DNA of 64,000 nucleotides, from NCBI RefSeq assembly GCF_008084905.1, contig NZ_VSFC01000002.1:33912-97911 (forward strand), in the 5' to 3' direction. The notes beneath the pieces are model-generated. The model was not told where the DNA came from, did not search any database, and saw only the letters and a program-made list of their open reading frames with translations. Origin of the DNA: Xanthomarina maritima (GTDB lineage: Bacteria; Bacteroidota; Bacteroidia; Flavobacteriales; Flavobacteriaceae). Of this stretch, positions 44,273 to 53,346 are shown piece by piece (position 1 is the stretch's first letter; every line of letters starts with the position of its first letter). A program made the translations under genes and the position numbers.

Positions 44273-44510
44273 GTTTGTAAGTTTAAAAGTTTTAAGCTAA
44301 ATAGTCTTATTTCTATAAAGTATTTAACTCTTTAAAATAATTAATATAAAGATACAATTAGGTCTGCTTATTCTGGATTTCTTTTTATAAGAAACTGAAG
44401 ATAACTTAATAAATTATTCCAAAATGTTTTCATAGTTCTACAAATATCGGAATTTTTTATGATATTTTAATTTTACCTATGAATCAATATTTTCAGAAAA
44501 TACTAATTTT

Positions 44511-46742
44511 TTAAAACCAAAAACCTAGATTAAAAAACCAAATACTGTCTTTAGTTTCTGGAGAATAGGTGTATTTTAATTCAATTGGACCTAATATTGT
44601 CTCCATAGAATAGCCTACAGCATATCCTGAATAATCCGGAGAAGTAATCCATTCGCCATCATCAAAAATATTATCAGCAATATTCGAATAGTTTGCTGCT
44701 ACATTGATGTGGTTTTTTTTAAATATTTCGTAGTCTAGTGTAATAACTCCTTTAACAAAACTATTTCCTGCAATAGAAATAAAATCGTAACCATAGAACG
44801 ATTCAAAATTGTTTATAAAATCATTTCCATAACCACCAAGAGCAAAATCTAAGTAAGGGTTATCATTTTCACCAATATTAAAACCACCTTGAGTTGTAAT
44901 GTTTGCAGTAAATTTATCTGAAAAACTATAAGCATAACCAATTGTTGCTTTTGCTATAGAAAATTGATTGAAATTGTTATTGAAATCTGAAGAATATAAA
45001 TATAAATGAAAATCGCCATCAAAAAGCACACCTTCGTTTGGAAAGTACTTATTATCATAAGTATCGATTTTTAGTTTACCAAAAAGACTTAAATAATCGC
45101 TGTTTTCAAAAACAGTTTCATCTTCATTAGTTCCAGTTAAAACGGTTTCAGTAGTAATTTGCAACCTTTTATGTTCTGCTCCAAGGGTTAATGACATATC
45201 TTTTCTAAATAAAGTCTGTAAATAAAACTGATTGGTAAGGTCTTTTAATTCTACGTCTAATTTATTAACGTTTAATATTTCTAACTCTTCATCTGTTAAT
45301 AGGGCATTGGCAGGAATTACTTTTTTAAACTGATTGAATTTTGATTTTAATCCGATACTCCAATAAAATCCTTTATCTATATAATATTCAAAATTATACC
45401 TAAGGTTGTCTCCAACAATAAAGTCGAATGTAAGCACATCATTTTTAAAAAGTAATTGTTTTTTAGTCAAGTTTATTAATGCTGCTGTTTTATACAAATC
45501 ATCATAATGAACAGCAAACTTAAAAAAAGTTGTAATAGAGCTTTCTTTTAATGTAATATACATATCATAGCCCTGCCCATTTGTTGAAGGTTTTAGTTTA
45601 TTAATAACACTTTCGAAATTATTTGTTGCAGCTAAATTATTAACACCATCTACATATTGATTATATTTAATTTTTACGTTTTGTTTAAACTGCAGCTTAC
45701 CAATAACATAAGCGCTTGTGTATTTTTCATTTCCGGAGATAATAATGGAGTTGATTTGAATACTATCTACAGGATGGATGTAAATATGTTTAGCTGGTTT
45801 TTGTTTTTGCATGGATGCAATATGCTTTAAAGCATCTATTTTTTTTTCAGCTGCAAGTTCACCATTAGCAATTATGTCTTTTCCATCGCTAAATGAAATA
45901 ACTGTATATTCTGTAATATCTGGTTTTATATACACATCTGTTTCTTTAGATTTCTTTTTCATATCATTAATTGTTCTATAATTATTGATTTGAAGAAGAA
46001 TTTCAGGAGCAGATTTTAAATCGTCTCTTGTAGCTAATCCATGTTGTACATCTACACCAATTATTAAGTTCATTCCTTTAGCTTTTAACTCATCAATAGG
46101 ATAATTATTCACTACTCCTCCATCTATTAAAAGTTGGTTGTCTATCATTACAGGCTGAAATAAGGATGGGAATGCACCACTTGCTGTTATTGCTAAAGGC
46201 AAACTACCACTGTCTAAAATAACAGCTTGACCTGTTTCGACATTTGTTGCTAAACAGAAAAACGGAATAGGGAGTTTGCTAAAATCATCTATTTCACTAA
46301 CATGTAAAGTTAGTTTTGATAGTAAACTAAGCATGTTTTGTCCACGAGATAAAGCTGTAGGCAATTTTATTTTAAAATGCTCGAAAGGTAATGTTAAAGC
46401 ATATTTTTCAGAATTATCTCTTTCGTAAAACGTTTTTGAAGCTCTAGGTAAATCGTCGTTAATAATTTTATCGAAATTAACATCTTTAAAAATAGAGTCG
46501 ATGTCTTTTCCTGAATAACCAGAAGCATATAGAGATCCAACAATGGCTCCCATACTTGTTCCAGCTATATAATCTATTTTAATTCCTAAACTATCAATAA
46601 CTTTTAGCACACCAATATGTGCTAATCCTTTTGCTCCTCCTCCACTTAGAACTAAACCAACTTTTACGTCGACCTTTTCTTGTTCTTGCGAAATAGTGCC
46701 TAATGATAATAATAATAATATGACTAGAAATAAATACTTCAT
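44511..46742 (-). CDS. Patatin-like phospholipase fused to an outer-membrane barrel
   Basis: The 743-residue protein has a signal peptide (to about residue 18) and a patatin domain with GGGAKGLAHIG, nucleophile Ser63 in GTSMG and catalytic Asp207 in DGG. A POTRA-like region follows around residues 325-400 (INSIIISGNEKYTSAYVIGK). A C-terminal 16-strand-type barrel ends LGFWF. This order is that of type Vd secretion proteins such as PlpD and FplA, in which the barrel carries the lipase to the surface. It starts in the stop codon of uvrC (TAATG). Whether the lipase is released cannot be told from sequence. Confidence 0.92.
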   Translation of the reverse strand: MKYLFLVILLLLSLGTISQEQEKVDVKVGLVLSGGGAKGLAHIGVLKVIDSLGIKIDYIAGTSMGAIVGSLYASGYSGKDIDSIFKDVNFDKIINDDLPRASKTFYERDNSEKYALTLPFEHFKIKLPTALSRGQNMLSLLSKLTLHVSEIDDFSKLPIPFFCLATNVETGQAVILDSGSLPLAITASGAFPSLFQPVMIDNQLLIDGGVVNNYPIDELKAKGMNLIIGVDVQHGLATRDDLKSAPEILLQINNYRTINDMKKKSKETDVYIKPDITEYTVISFSDGKDIIANGELAAEKKIDALKHIASMQKQKPAKHIYIHPVDSIQINSIIISGNEKYTSAYVIGKLQFKQNVKIKYNQYVDGVNNLAATNNFESVINKLKPSTNGQGYDMYITLKESSITTFFKFAVHYDDLYKTAALINLTKKQLLFKNDVLTFDFIVGDNLRYNFEYYIDKGFYWSIGLKSKFNQFKKVIPANALLTDEELEILNVNKLDVELKDLTNQFYLQTLFRKDMSLTLGAEHKRLQITTETVLTGTNEDETVFENSDYLSLFGKLKIDTYDNKYFPNEGVLFDGDFHLYLYSSDFNNNFNQFSIAKATIGYAYSFSDKFTANITTQGGFNIGENDNPYLDFALGGYGNDFINNFESFYGYDFISIAGNSFVKGVITLDYEIFKKNHINVAANYSNIADNIFDDGEWITSPDYSGYAVGYSMETILGPIELKYTYSPETKDSIWFFNLGFWF

Positions 46743-48532
46743 TATTTGTGATAGTAATTATAAATTTTATTGGCTCTTGAAGCTCCTACAACATCTTCTA
46801 ACTCATCTAACTTTGCATTTGCAATACGTTTTACAGATTTAAATTCTTTCAATAATTCTACTATGGTTTTTTCTCCAATTCCTGGAATAGTTTCCAATTC
46901 TGTATTTAGAGCAGATTTGCTTCTTTTATTTCTGTGATGCTCTATCCCAAATCTGTGGGCTTCGTTTCTTAATTGTTGGATTATTTTTAAAGTTTCACTT
47001 TTTTTATCTAAATATAAGGGAATTGGGTCGTCTGGATAAAATAATTCTTCTAAACGTTTCGCAATTCCGATGATTGCAATTTTTTTTCTTAATTGTAACG
47101 CATCTAAGCTTTTTAATGCTGAAGATAATTGTCCTTTTCCTCCATCAATAATTATTAATTGAGGCAGAGATTGCTTTTCGTCTAACATTCTCTTATAACG
47201 TCTGTATACGACTTCTTCCATGGATGCAAAATCATCAGGACCTTCAACTGTTTTAATATTAAAATGTCGATAATCTTTTTTACTTGGTTTTCCATTTTTA
47301 AAGACCACACAAGCAGCCACTGGATGAGTACCTTGAATATTAGAATTATCGAAACACTCTATATGTCTTGGTTCTTCTTTTAGACGTAAATCGGATTTCA
47401 TTTGGGCCATTATTCTATTAGCATGCCTATCAGGATCTACAATTTTTACTTGTTTTAATTGCTCTAATCTATGGTATTTGGCATTTCTAATAGATAAATC
47501 TAGAATGTGCTTCTTATCTCCTAATTGTGGAACAGAAACTTTTACTTTTTTACCTAAATTAATTTTAAAAGGCACATAAATTTCTTTTGATTTTGAATGA
47601 AAGCGTTGTCTTAATTCAACAATTGCTATCTCTAACAAATCTTTGTCTGATTCTTGTAATTTTTTCTTTATCTCTAAGGTATGTGAACGTATTATGGAAC
47701 CAAAAGATAATTGTAAAAAATTAACATATGCATAACTCTCATCACTAACTATTGAAAACACATCTACGTTACTTATTTTAGGGTTTACAATGGTAGATTT
47801 TGCTTGATAGTTTTCTAAAACTTCTATTTTTTCTTTAATTACTTGAGCATCTTCAAATTGCATAGATTTGGAAAAATGAACCATTTGCTGCTTAAACTGT
47901 ATAAGAGAATCTTTAAAATTTCCTTTTAATATATCTCTAATGGCATTAATTCCTTCATTATAATCTTCAAGGGTTTGTAATCCTTCACAAGGCCCTTTAC
48001 AATTGCCCAAATGGTATTCTAAACACACTTTATATTTTCCAGAATCAATTTTTGTTTCAGATAAATCGTAATTACATGTTCTTAATTTAAAAAGTCCCTT
48101 TATTAAATCCAGTAAGGTGGTTACTGTTTTCATACTGGTATATGGCCCAAAATATTCACTGCCATCTTTAATTACTCTTCTGGTTGAAAACACTCTTGGA
48201 AAACGTTCATTTTTAATACAAATCCAAGGATACGATTTATCATCTTTAAGGAGTACGTTGTATCTTGGTTGATGCTTTTTAATTAGGTTGTTTTCTAAAA
48301 GCAAGGCATCTGTTTCCGAATTAACAACAATATGTTTAATGCTTGCAATTTTTTTTACAAGCACTTTGGTTTTTCCGTAATCGTGTTGTTTTGTGAAGTA
48401 AGAACTAACTCGTTTTTTTAAATTCTTTGCTTTACCTACATATAAAATAATTCCATCTGCATCAAAATACTGGTATACTCCTGGCTCATTTGGCAAGGTT
48501 TTTAGTTGTATTTCTAATGTAGGTTTGCTCAT
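46742..48532 (-). CDS. uvrC: Excinuclease ABC subunit C
   Basis: UvrC makes both incisions in nucleotide excision repair. The 596-residue protein has the N-terminal GIY-YIG nuclease (LPNEPGVYQYFDADGIILYV, GKAKNLKKRVSSYF). It also has the cysteine cluster CLEYHLGNCKGPC, a UVR motif (VHFSKSMQFEDAQVIKEKIE), the RNase H-like C-terminal nuclease (CFDNSNIQGTHPVA, IIDGGKGQLSSA) and a C-terminal helix-hairpin-helix (IPGIGEKT). ATG 48532 (MSKPTLEIQLK) was chosen over 48559. A -7 box lies only 5 nt upstream of that ATG, so the message may be leaderless. Translation is coupled to the patatin gene. Confidence 0.97.
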   Translation of the reverse strand: MSKPTLEIQLKTLPNEPGVYQYFDADGIILYVGKAKNLKKRVSSYFTKQHDYGKTKVLVKKIASIKHIVVNSETDALLLENNLIKKHQPRYNVLLKDDKSYPWICIKNERFPRVFSTRRVIKDGSEYFGPYTSMKTVTTLLDLIKGLFKLRTCNYDLSETKIDSGKYKVCLEYHLGNCKGPCEGLQTLEDYNEGINAIRDILKGNFKDSLIQFKQQMVHFSKSMQFEDAQVIKEKIEVLENYQAKSTIVNPKISNVDVFSIVSDESYAYVNFLQLSFGSIIRSHTLEIKKKLQESDKDLLEIAIVELRQRFHSKSKEIYVPFKINLGKKVKVSVPQLGDKKHILDLSIRNAKYHRLEQLKQVKIVDPDRHANRIMAQMKSDLRLKEEPRHIECFDNSNIQGTHPVAACVVFKNGKPSKKDYRHFNIKTVEGPDDFASMEEVVYRRYKRMLDEKQSLPQLIIIDGGKGQLSSALKSLDALQLRKKIAIIGIAKRLEELFYPDDPIPLYLDKKSETLKIIQQLRNEAHRFGIEHHRNKRSKSALNTELETIPGIGEKTIVELLKEFKSVKRIANAKLDELEDVVGASRANKIYNYYHK

Positions 48533-48537
48533 ATATC

Positions 48538-48545
48538 CAAAGATA
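48538..48545 (-). promoter_or_regulatory. -7 element of uvrC, adjacent to the start codon
   Basis: On the minus strand TATCTTTG is followed by 5 nt and the uvrC ATG. The expected transcription start is at or next to the A of the ATG. Confidence 0.5.
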
Positions 48546-48644
48546 ATATATATCTGCAAAAACCATTCATTTTAATACTATTTTAGAATGTGAAATAACA
48601 TTCGATTTTTCATTACCTTGCAAGCCTCATTAACACCATTCTTT

Positions 48645-49070
48645 ATGCCTAAGAAAGTAATTGGAAGAATTGACAAAGCAGATTTTCCTCTTCTAGATTT
48701 ATATGATATTGATATAAAGGTAGACTCAGGAGCATACACTTCTTCTATACATTGTCATAAAGTAAAAGTAGAAGATGGCTTACTTAAATGTACGTTTTAT
48801 GATAAAGGGCATCCACTATACAACGGTAAAGAAATTGTTTTTAAAACCTATGATATTGCCAAAGTAAAAAGTAGTAATGGTATAGTACAGGAACGTTATA
48901 AAGTAAAAACTACCATTCTAATTTTTAATAAAAAATATAAAATTAATTTAACACTAAGTACAAGAGACGACATGAAATTTCCAATATTAATTGGAAGACG
49001 CTTTTTAAACAAAAAATTTGTAGTTGATGTCAGTTTAAAAAACTTATCTTATCAAAAAAAGAACAAATGA
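48645..49070 (+). CDS. RimB-like ATP-dependent zinc protease family protein (PF05618)
   Basis: The 141-residue protein resembles the retropepsin-like family called ATP-dependent zinc proteases, with [12 protein letters not shown], the key [11 protein letters not shown] motif, [16 protein letters not shown] and the C-terminal FVVDVS. In Pseudomonas, RimB of this family acts with RimK in the modification of ribosomal protein S6. ATG 48645 is preferred to an in-frame TTG at 48618. It overlaps rimK by 4 nt (ATGA), strongly suggesting joint function. Confidence 0.85.
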   Translation: MPKKVIGRIDKADFPLLDLYDIDIKVDSGAYTSSIHCHKVKVEDGLLKCTFYDKGHPLYNGKEIVFKTYDIAKVKSSNGIVQERYKVKTTILIFNKKYKINLTLSTRDDMKFPILIGRRFLNKKFVVDVSLKNLSYQKKNK

Positions 49071-49939
49071 ATATTGTAATATTATCTAGAAACCCTCATT
49101 TATATTCAACAAAACGTTTAGTTGAAGCTGCCCAACAACGAAAACATCATGTAGAAGTTATTGACCCTTTAAAATGCGAAATAATCATTGAGAAAAAAAA
49201 TCCAGCCATTTTATACAAAGGAAAAACCTTAGAAAATATTGATGCTATTATTCCTAGAATTGGAGCGTCAGTTACATTTTATGGTACTGCAGTTGTTAGA
49301 CAATTTGAAATGATGAAGGTATTCTCTACTGTAGAATCTCAAGCTTTAGTTCGTTCTAGAGATAAATTAAGAAGTTTACAAGTATTGTCTCGTGCAGGTT
49401 TAGGGATGCCAAAAACAGTGTTTTCTAATTACACCAAAGATGTGGCTGAAGTTATTGAGTATGTTGGTGGAGCGCCTTTAGTTATCAAACTTTTAGAAGG
49501 AACCCAAGGATTAGGTGTGGTCTTAGCAGAAACTAATAATGCTGCAGAATCTGTACTTGAAGCTTTTAACGGACTGCAAGCAAGAGTGATTGTTCAAGAA
49601 TTTATAAAAGAATCTAAAGGTGCAGACATTAGAGCTTTTGTTGTAGATGGAAATGTGGTTGGAGCCATGAAACGTCAAGGAAAAGAAGGCGAGTTTAGAT
49701 CTAATTTACACAGAGGTGGTACAGCACAAATTATTCAATTAACAGATGAAGAGGAGAATGCTGCATTAAAAGCAGCCAAGTCATTAGGCTTAGGTATTTG
49801 TGGTGTAGATATGTTACAATCTGCTCGTGGACCATTAATTCTAGAAGTTAATTCTTCTCCAGGTTTAGAAGGCATTGAGGCTGCAACCAAAAAAGATATA
49901 GCTAAAGTTATTATCCGTTTTATAGAGCGAAATGTTTAA
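49067..49939 (+). CDS. rimK: Ribosomal protein S6 glutamate ligase
   Basis: RimK is an ATP-grasp ligase that adds glutamate residues to the C-terminus of ribosomal protein S6. The 290-residue protein has the typical start [20 protein letters not shown], then [20 protein letters not shown]. The ATP-grasp core has [35 protein letters not shown] and [20 protein letters not shown], and the metal site is [14 protein letters not shown]. It is the second gene of a three-gene unit with the RimB-like and AstE-like genes. Confidence 0.95.
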   Translation: MNIVILSRNPHLYSTKRLVEAAQQRKHHVEVIDPLKCEIIIEKKNPAILYKGKTLENIDAIIPRIGASVTFYGTAVVRQFEMMKVFSTVESQALVRSRDKLRSLQVLSRAGLGMPKTVFSNYTKDVAEVIEYVGGAPLVIKLLEGTQGLGVVLAETNNAAESVLEAFNGLQARVIVQEFIKESKGADIRAFVVDGNVVGAMKRQGKEGEFRSNLHRGGTAQIIQLTDEEENAALKAAKSLGLGICGVDMLQSARGPLILEVNSSPGLEGIEAATKKDIAKVIIRFIERNV

Positions 49940-49944
49940 TTTTT

Positions 49945-50919
49945 ATGGCTTCAGAATACAAAAAAATAATCTCTATTTTAGGACATGATATTCCGTTAGG
50001 AACTTCAAAAGAAATAAATTTTAATATTGCTAAGCTTCACACTGCTACAAAAATTGAGGCTCCTGTTATTATTGAACGATCAAAAAAACCTGGTCCAACT
50101 ATTTTATTCACTGCTGGATTACATGGAGATGAAATTAATGGCGTTGATATTGTTAGACAACTTATTTCAAGAAAAATTAATAAGCCTAAAAGAGGAACTA
50201 TTATTTGTATTCCCATCCTAAATGTTTTTGGTTTTTTAAATGGATCTCGATTTTTTCCAGATGGCAGAGATCTAAACAGATCTTTTCCTGGGTCAGAAAA
50301 TGGTTCTTTGGCAAGTAGAGTAGCACACAAGTTAATGCATGAGGTTATTCCGGAAGTAGATTTAGTAATTGATTTTCATACTGGAGGAGCTAGTAGGTTT
50401 AATGCTGCTCAAATTAGAATTGTAGATAACCAACCACAACTTGATGAGTTAGCAAATATTTTTGGAGCTCCTTTTGTTTTATATTCTAAACATATTGTAA
50501 AATCATTTAGAAATGCTTGTTTCCAATTAGAGAAACCAGTTTTATTATATGAAGGAGGAAAATCGTCTTTTGTAAACGATAATATTTCTAAAGTTGGAAT
50601 AGAAGGAGTAAAACGCATTTTATCTCATTTCGACATGCTTAATTCTAAAATCAAATCTAATCCACCTAAAATAGGAACTGTTTTTGTTGAAAAAAGTAAA
50701 TGGATACGTGCTAAAAAATCTGGCATGTTTAAAGCCAAAATAGCTATAAATACAAAAGTAAAAGTCAATGATGTTTTAGGACAAATTACAGATCCTTTTG
50801 GTAAAATACACCATACAGTAAAATCTACCATAGATGGCTATGTAATTAATGTAAATGAAGCAGCATTAGTTTATCAAGGAGATGCTTTATTTCATGTAAC
50901 TAAAATAATAAGGAGCTAA
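49945..50919 (+). CDS. Succinylglutamate desuccinylase/aspartoacylase family protein
   Basis: This 324-residue member of the M14-related AstE/aspartoacylase family has zinc ligands in GLHGDEINGVDIV and the GRDLNRSFPG stretch. The catalytic or metal-binding His lies in DLVIDFHTGGAS. Family enzymes hydrolyse amide bonds on acyl-amino acids, and related zinc carboxypeptidases remove glutamates. It follows rimK by 5 nt. This order (RimB-like, RimK, AstE-like) suggests it trims or recycles the glutamate tail, which is an inference from context. The substrate is unknown. Confidence 0.87.
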   Translation: MASEYKKIISILGHDIPLGTSKEINFNIAKLHTATKIEAPVIIERSKKPGPTILFTAGLHGDEINGVDIVRQLISRKINKPKRGTIICIPILNVFGFLNGSRFFPDGRDLNRSFPGSENGSLASRVAHKLMHEVIPEVDLVIDFHTGGASRFNAAQIRIVDNQPQLDELANIFGAPFVLYSKHIVKSFRNACFQLEKPVLLYEGGKSSFVNDNISKVGIEGVKRILSHFDMLNSKIKSNPPKIGTVFVEKSKWIRAKKSGMFKAKIAINTKVKVNDVLGQITDPFGKIHHTVKSTIDGYVINVNEAALVYQGDALFHVTKIIRS

Positions 50920-50931
50920 TATTAGTTACTA

Positions 50932-51498
50932 ATGACTAAGACCGAATTACGAAAAACATACCAACTTAAACGTCAGAAATTATCTTCTGAAGAAATTCAT
51001 GATTTTAGTTTACAAATTGCAAACAAGCTATTAACTTTACCTATTTGGGATTATTCTTTTTATCATCTCTTTCTTTCTATTCAAGAACAAAAAGAAATAA
51101 ACACAGATTATATTCTTAATATACTTTCTGGAAAAGATAAAAACATCGTAATTTCTAAAAGCGATTTTTCTACAGGAACAATGAATCATTTTCTTTTAAC
51201 AGATAATACAGTTATCAAAAAAAGCAACTACAACATTCCTGAACCTCTTGATGGTATAGAGGTTCCAAATGAAAAAATTGATGTGGTTTTTGTGCCACTT
51301 CTAGCTTTCGATTTGCAAGGACACAGAGTTGGTTATGGCAAAGGGTTTTACGATAGATTTTTAGCTAAATGCAAACCCGAAACTATAAAAATTGGCTTGT
51401 CTTTTTTTGAAGCTGAAACAAAAATTGAAGATGTTTTTGAAGGTGACATGGCTTTGGATTATTGTGTGACGCCAAATCATATCTATACGTTTAATTAG
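50932..51498 (+). CDS. 5-formyltetrahydrofolate cyclo-ligase
   Basis: This enzyme (MTHFS, YgfA type) converts 5-formyl-THF to 5,10-methenyl-THF using ATP and so recycles a storage form of folate. The 188-residue protein shows the N-terminal TKTELRKTYQLKRQKLS and the C-terminal signature VPLLAFDLQGHRVGYGKGFY with DRFL. It starts 12 nt after the AstE-like gene and is likely co-transcribed. Its 3' end overlaps convergent lspA by 4 nt. Confidence 0.94.
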   Translation: MTKTELRKTYQLKRQKLSSEEIHDFSLQIANKLLTLPIWDYSFYHLFLSIQEQKEINTDYILNILSGKDKNIVISKSDFSTGTMNHFLLTDNTVIKKSNYNIPEPLDGIEVPNEKIDVVFVPLLAFDLQGHRVGYGKGFYDRFLAKCKPETIKIGLSFFEAETKIEDVFEGDMALDYCVTPNHIYTFN

Positions 51499-52115
51499 TC
51501 TTTTGAAAACGCCTTCTTATTAAAGAAAATAAGCAAACCAAATCCTGTGCTTATGGCTACATCTGCTACATTAAAAACAGGTTCGAAAAAGGTAAAATAT
51601 TTGCCTCCATAAAAGGGTAACCATTCTGGCAAATAGCCTTTCCAAATAGGGAAATACAACATATCTACCACTTTACCATGTAATAAGCTATCGTAACCAC
51701 CTTCTGTTGGCAAGAAAGAAGCTACTTGTCCAAAACTATCGTTAAACAACACACCATAAAAAACGGAGTCTAGAATATTACCTAAAGCACCTGCAAAAAT
51801 GAAAATTATAGCCCAAATCAAAATTTTAGGACTATCTTTTTTTATAACATCATACAACCAGTATCCAATACCAAAAATGGCCACAATTCTAAAAATGGTT
51901 AAAGATAATTTGGCTGTTCTATCGGAAATAAAAGAAATAAAATCGCTTAGTTTCGTTCCCCAAGCCATGCCATCGTTTTCAACAAAATATATTTTAAACC
52001 ATGAAAAAACCTTTAATTCTTCACCAATTACAAAATGCGTTTTAATATAGATTTTGCTTATTTGGTCTATTAATAAAATTAGAATAATGAAAAGTGTGGC
52101 TTTTTTTATGGTCAT
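51495..52115 (-). CDS. lspA: Lipoprotein signal peptidase
   Basis: LspA is the inner-membrane aspartic peptidase that removes signal peptides from prolipoproteins; this window alone encodes about ten such lipoproteins. The product of about 206 residues has four hydrophobic helices. The catalytic Asp residues are in ALGNILDSVFYG and FNVADVAIS, and the N-terminal segment is LLIDQISKIYIK. ATG 52115 (MTIKKATL) and ATG 52127 (MLNNMTIKK) are both possible; the former fits the usual short N-terminus. The region around residues 115-160 is longer than in E. coli, a common feature in this phylum. Confidence 0.95.
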   Translation of the reverse strand: MTIKKATLFIILILLIDQISKIYIKTHFVIGEELKVFSWFKIYFVENDGMAWGTKLSDFISFISDRTAKLSLTIFRIVAIFGIGYWLYDVIKKDSPKILIWAIIFIFAGALGNILDSVFYGVLFNDSFGQVASFLPTEGGYDSLLHGKVVDMLYFPIWKGYLPEWLPFYGGKYFTFFEPVFNVADVAISTGFGLLIFFNKKAFSKD

Positions 52116-52184
52116 ATTATTTAACACGCTTTCTTGTCTTACAGACTAAGAAGAGGTTTTTTTACATTAATAGAAGATTTTTTT

Positions 52185-52192
52185 CAAAAATA
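52185..52192 (-). promoter_or_regulatory. -7 element of lspA
   Basis: On the minus strand this reads TATTTTTG, between the stop of gene 52199 and lspA. It would give a leader of about 65 nt. Confidence 0.45.
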
Positions 52193-52198
52193 GACATA

Positions 52199-52819
52199 TT
52201 ATTCAGTTTTGGTAACAGTTATGTTGCCATTTATTGAATTTAAAATAATTTCCCTATTGCCTTCAATTAAAACCTCTTGATTAACATTTCCGTGTTTACT
52301 TGAGGCCTCAACAATAGCTTGATTGGTTTCTACCTCAACATCTCCATGGATGGTATTTACCAATAAGTTTCCCTGAAAATTATTGGCTTTAAAAGATCCA
52401 TTCATTAATTCTATTGTTACATGATTATAGTTTCCAGACAAAAATACCGAAGCAATATTACTTGAAATGGATATATCTAATTGCTCTGGAATGAGAAAGA
52501 TTAATTCAATAGAAATAAGTTTGTGAGCGCTCAACTTATCGTTATCAGCAACAAATAAAGGTTGATATACACTTGAAACATGCAATTGATTGTTTTTAAT
52601 TTCAGTTAATAAAACCAACTGTTCGCTATGTTCGCCTTCCGCTAAAGATTGTATGGATATGGTATTGGTTTTTGTTGTTTCCATACGAATTTTAAAAACC
52701 GAACTTCCATCAATAACTAAAGTTGAAATCCCTTCAGAAGTAAAGGTTTTTTCAGTAGTTTTTTGTGCATAAATTTGCAAGGCATAAAACATGATAATTA
52801 TAGATAGAATAGGCTTCAT
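52199..52819 (-). CDS. GIN/DUF4097-like exported beta-helix protein
   Basis: This 206-residue protein has a signal peptide (cleavage near IYAQ). It is almost entirely short beta strands with turn motifs such as VFLSGNYNHVTIELMNGSFK, NFQGNLLVNTIHGDVEVETN, KHGNVNQEV and NSINGNITVTK. The pattern matches head-GIN or DUF4097 proteins, small right-handed beta-helix proteins of unknown function common in Bacteroidota. It lies downstream of a terminator and upstream of the lspA promoter, so it is probably a single-gene unit. Confidence 0.72.
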   Translation of the reverse strand: MKPILSIIIMFYALQIYAQKTTEKTFTSEGISTLVIDGSSVFKIRMETTKTNTISIQSLAEGEHSEQLVLLTEIKNNQLHVSSVYQPLFVADNDKLSAHKLISIELIFLIPEQLDISISSNIASVFLSGNYNHVTIELMNGSFKANNFQGNLLVNTIHGDVEVETNQAIVEASSKHGNVNQEVLIEGNREIILNSINGNITVTKTE

Positions 52820-52861
52820 AGAATGAATATTCTTTAGCTTTTTATTTTATAATAGTTAAAA

Positions 52862-52888
52862 AAAACGCTTCAAAAATTGAAGCGTTTT
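52862..52888 (-). terminator. Terminator of the ileS/dksA-like block
   Basis: AAAACGCTTCAA/TTGAAGCGTTTT stem with a 3-nt loop. On the minus strand it is followed by a run of T. It lies about 70 nt past the stop of gene 52959. Confidence 0.85.
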
Positions 52889-52958
52889 AAAATGATATTG
52901 TCAAAAAGCCAATGACTTTTTCAATTGACGATGAGAATTATTTAGTCATGCAGGACTT

Positions 52959-53342
52959 TTACTGTTGCATATTTTTTGCTTCAATACTTAAGGTAGCATG
53001 AGGCACTAATTTTAATCTCTCTTTACTAATTAATTTACCAGTAACACGACAAACTCCGTAGGTTTTATTTTCAATTCTAATTAGGGCATTTTTAAGGTCG
53101 CGAATAAACTTTTCCTGTCTAATTGCTAATTGTGAATTTGCTTCTTTGCTCATGGTTTCACTACCTTCTTCAAACGCTTTAAAGGTAGGAGACGTATCAT
53201 CTGTACCATTATTTAAGTCGTTCATGTAAGCGCTTTTAATTAAATCTAAATCGTGTTTTGCTTTTACTATTTTTTCTTGGATTAGCCCTTTAAATTCAGC
53301 TAAGTCTTTGTCTGAATATCTTACGTTTAATTCATCTGCCAT
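52959..53342 (-). CDS. DksA/TraR-family protein without zinc cysteines
   Basis: The 127-residue protein has the DksA layout. An N-terminal coiled coil (residues about 10-95, with EFKGLIQEKIVKAKHDLDLI and LAIRQEKFIRDLKNALIRIE) is followed by the zinc-finger region. In DksA this region carries four cysteines; here the equivalent GVCRVTGKLISKERLKLVPH keeps only one, so it should not bind zinc. The family member is recognisable by YGVC...GKLI..ERL..VPHATL. DksA proteins enter the RNA polymerase secondary channel and modulate rRNA and stress promoters, but this version may act differently. It is 4 nt after ileS. Confidence 0.85.
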   Translation of the reverse strand: MADELNVRYSDKDLAEFKGLIQEKIVKAKHDLDLIKSAYMNDLNNGTDDTSPTFKAFEEGSETMSKEANSQLAIRQEKFIRDLKNALIRIENKTYGVCRVTGKLISKERLKLVPHATLSIEAKNMQQ

Positions 53343-53346
53343 GTTC

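Noticed and set aside
44488-44502. TATTTT-CAG-AAAATA hairpin after the patatin gene
   Set aside because: The stem has only A-T pairs and no T run follows on the minus strand, so it is not a convincing terminator.
44273-44510. 238-nt region upstream of hmgA, examined for a promoter or small RNA
   Set aside because: It is AT-rich, with no exact TAnnTTTG on the minus strand near hmgA and no strong secondary structure.
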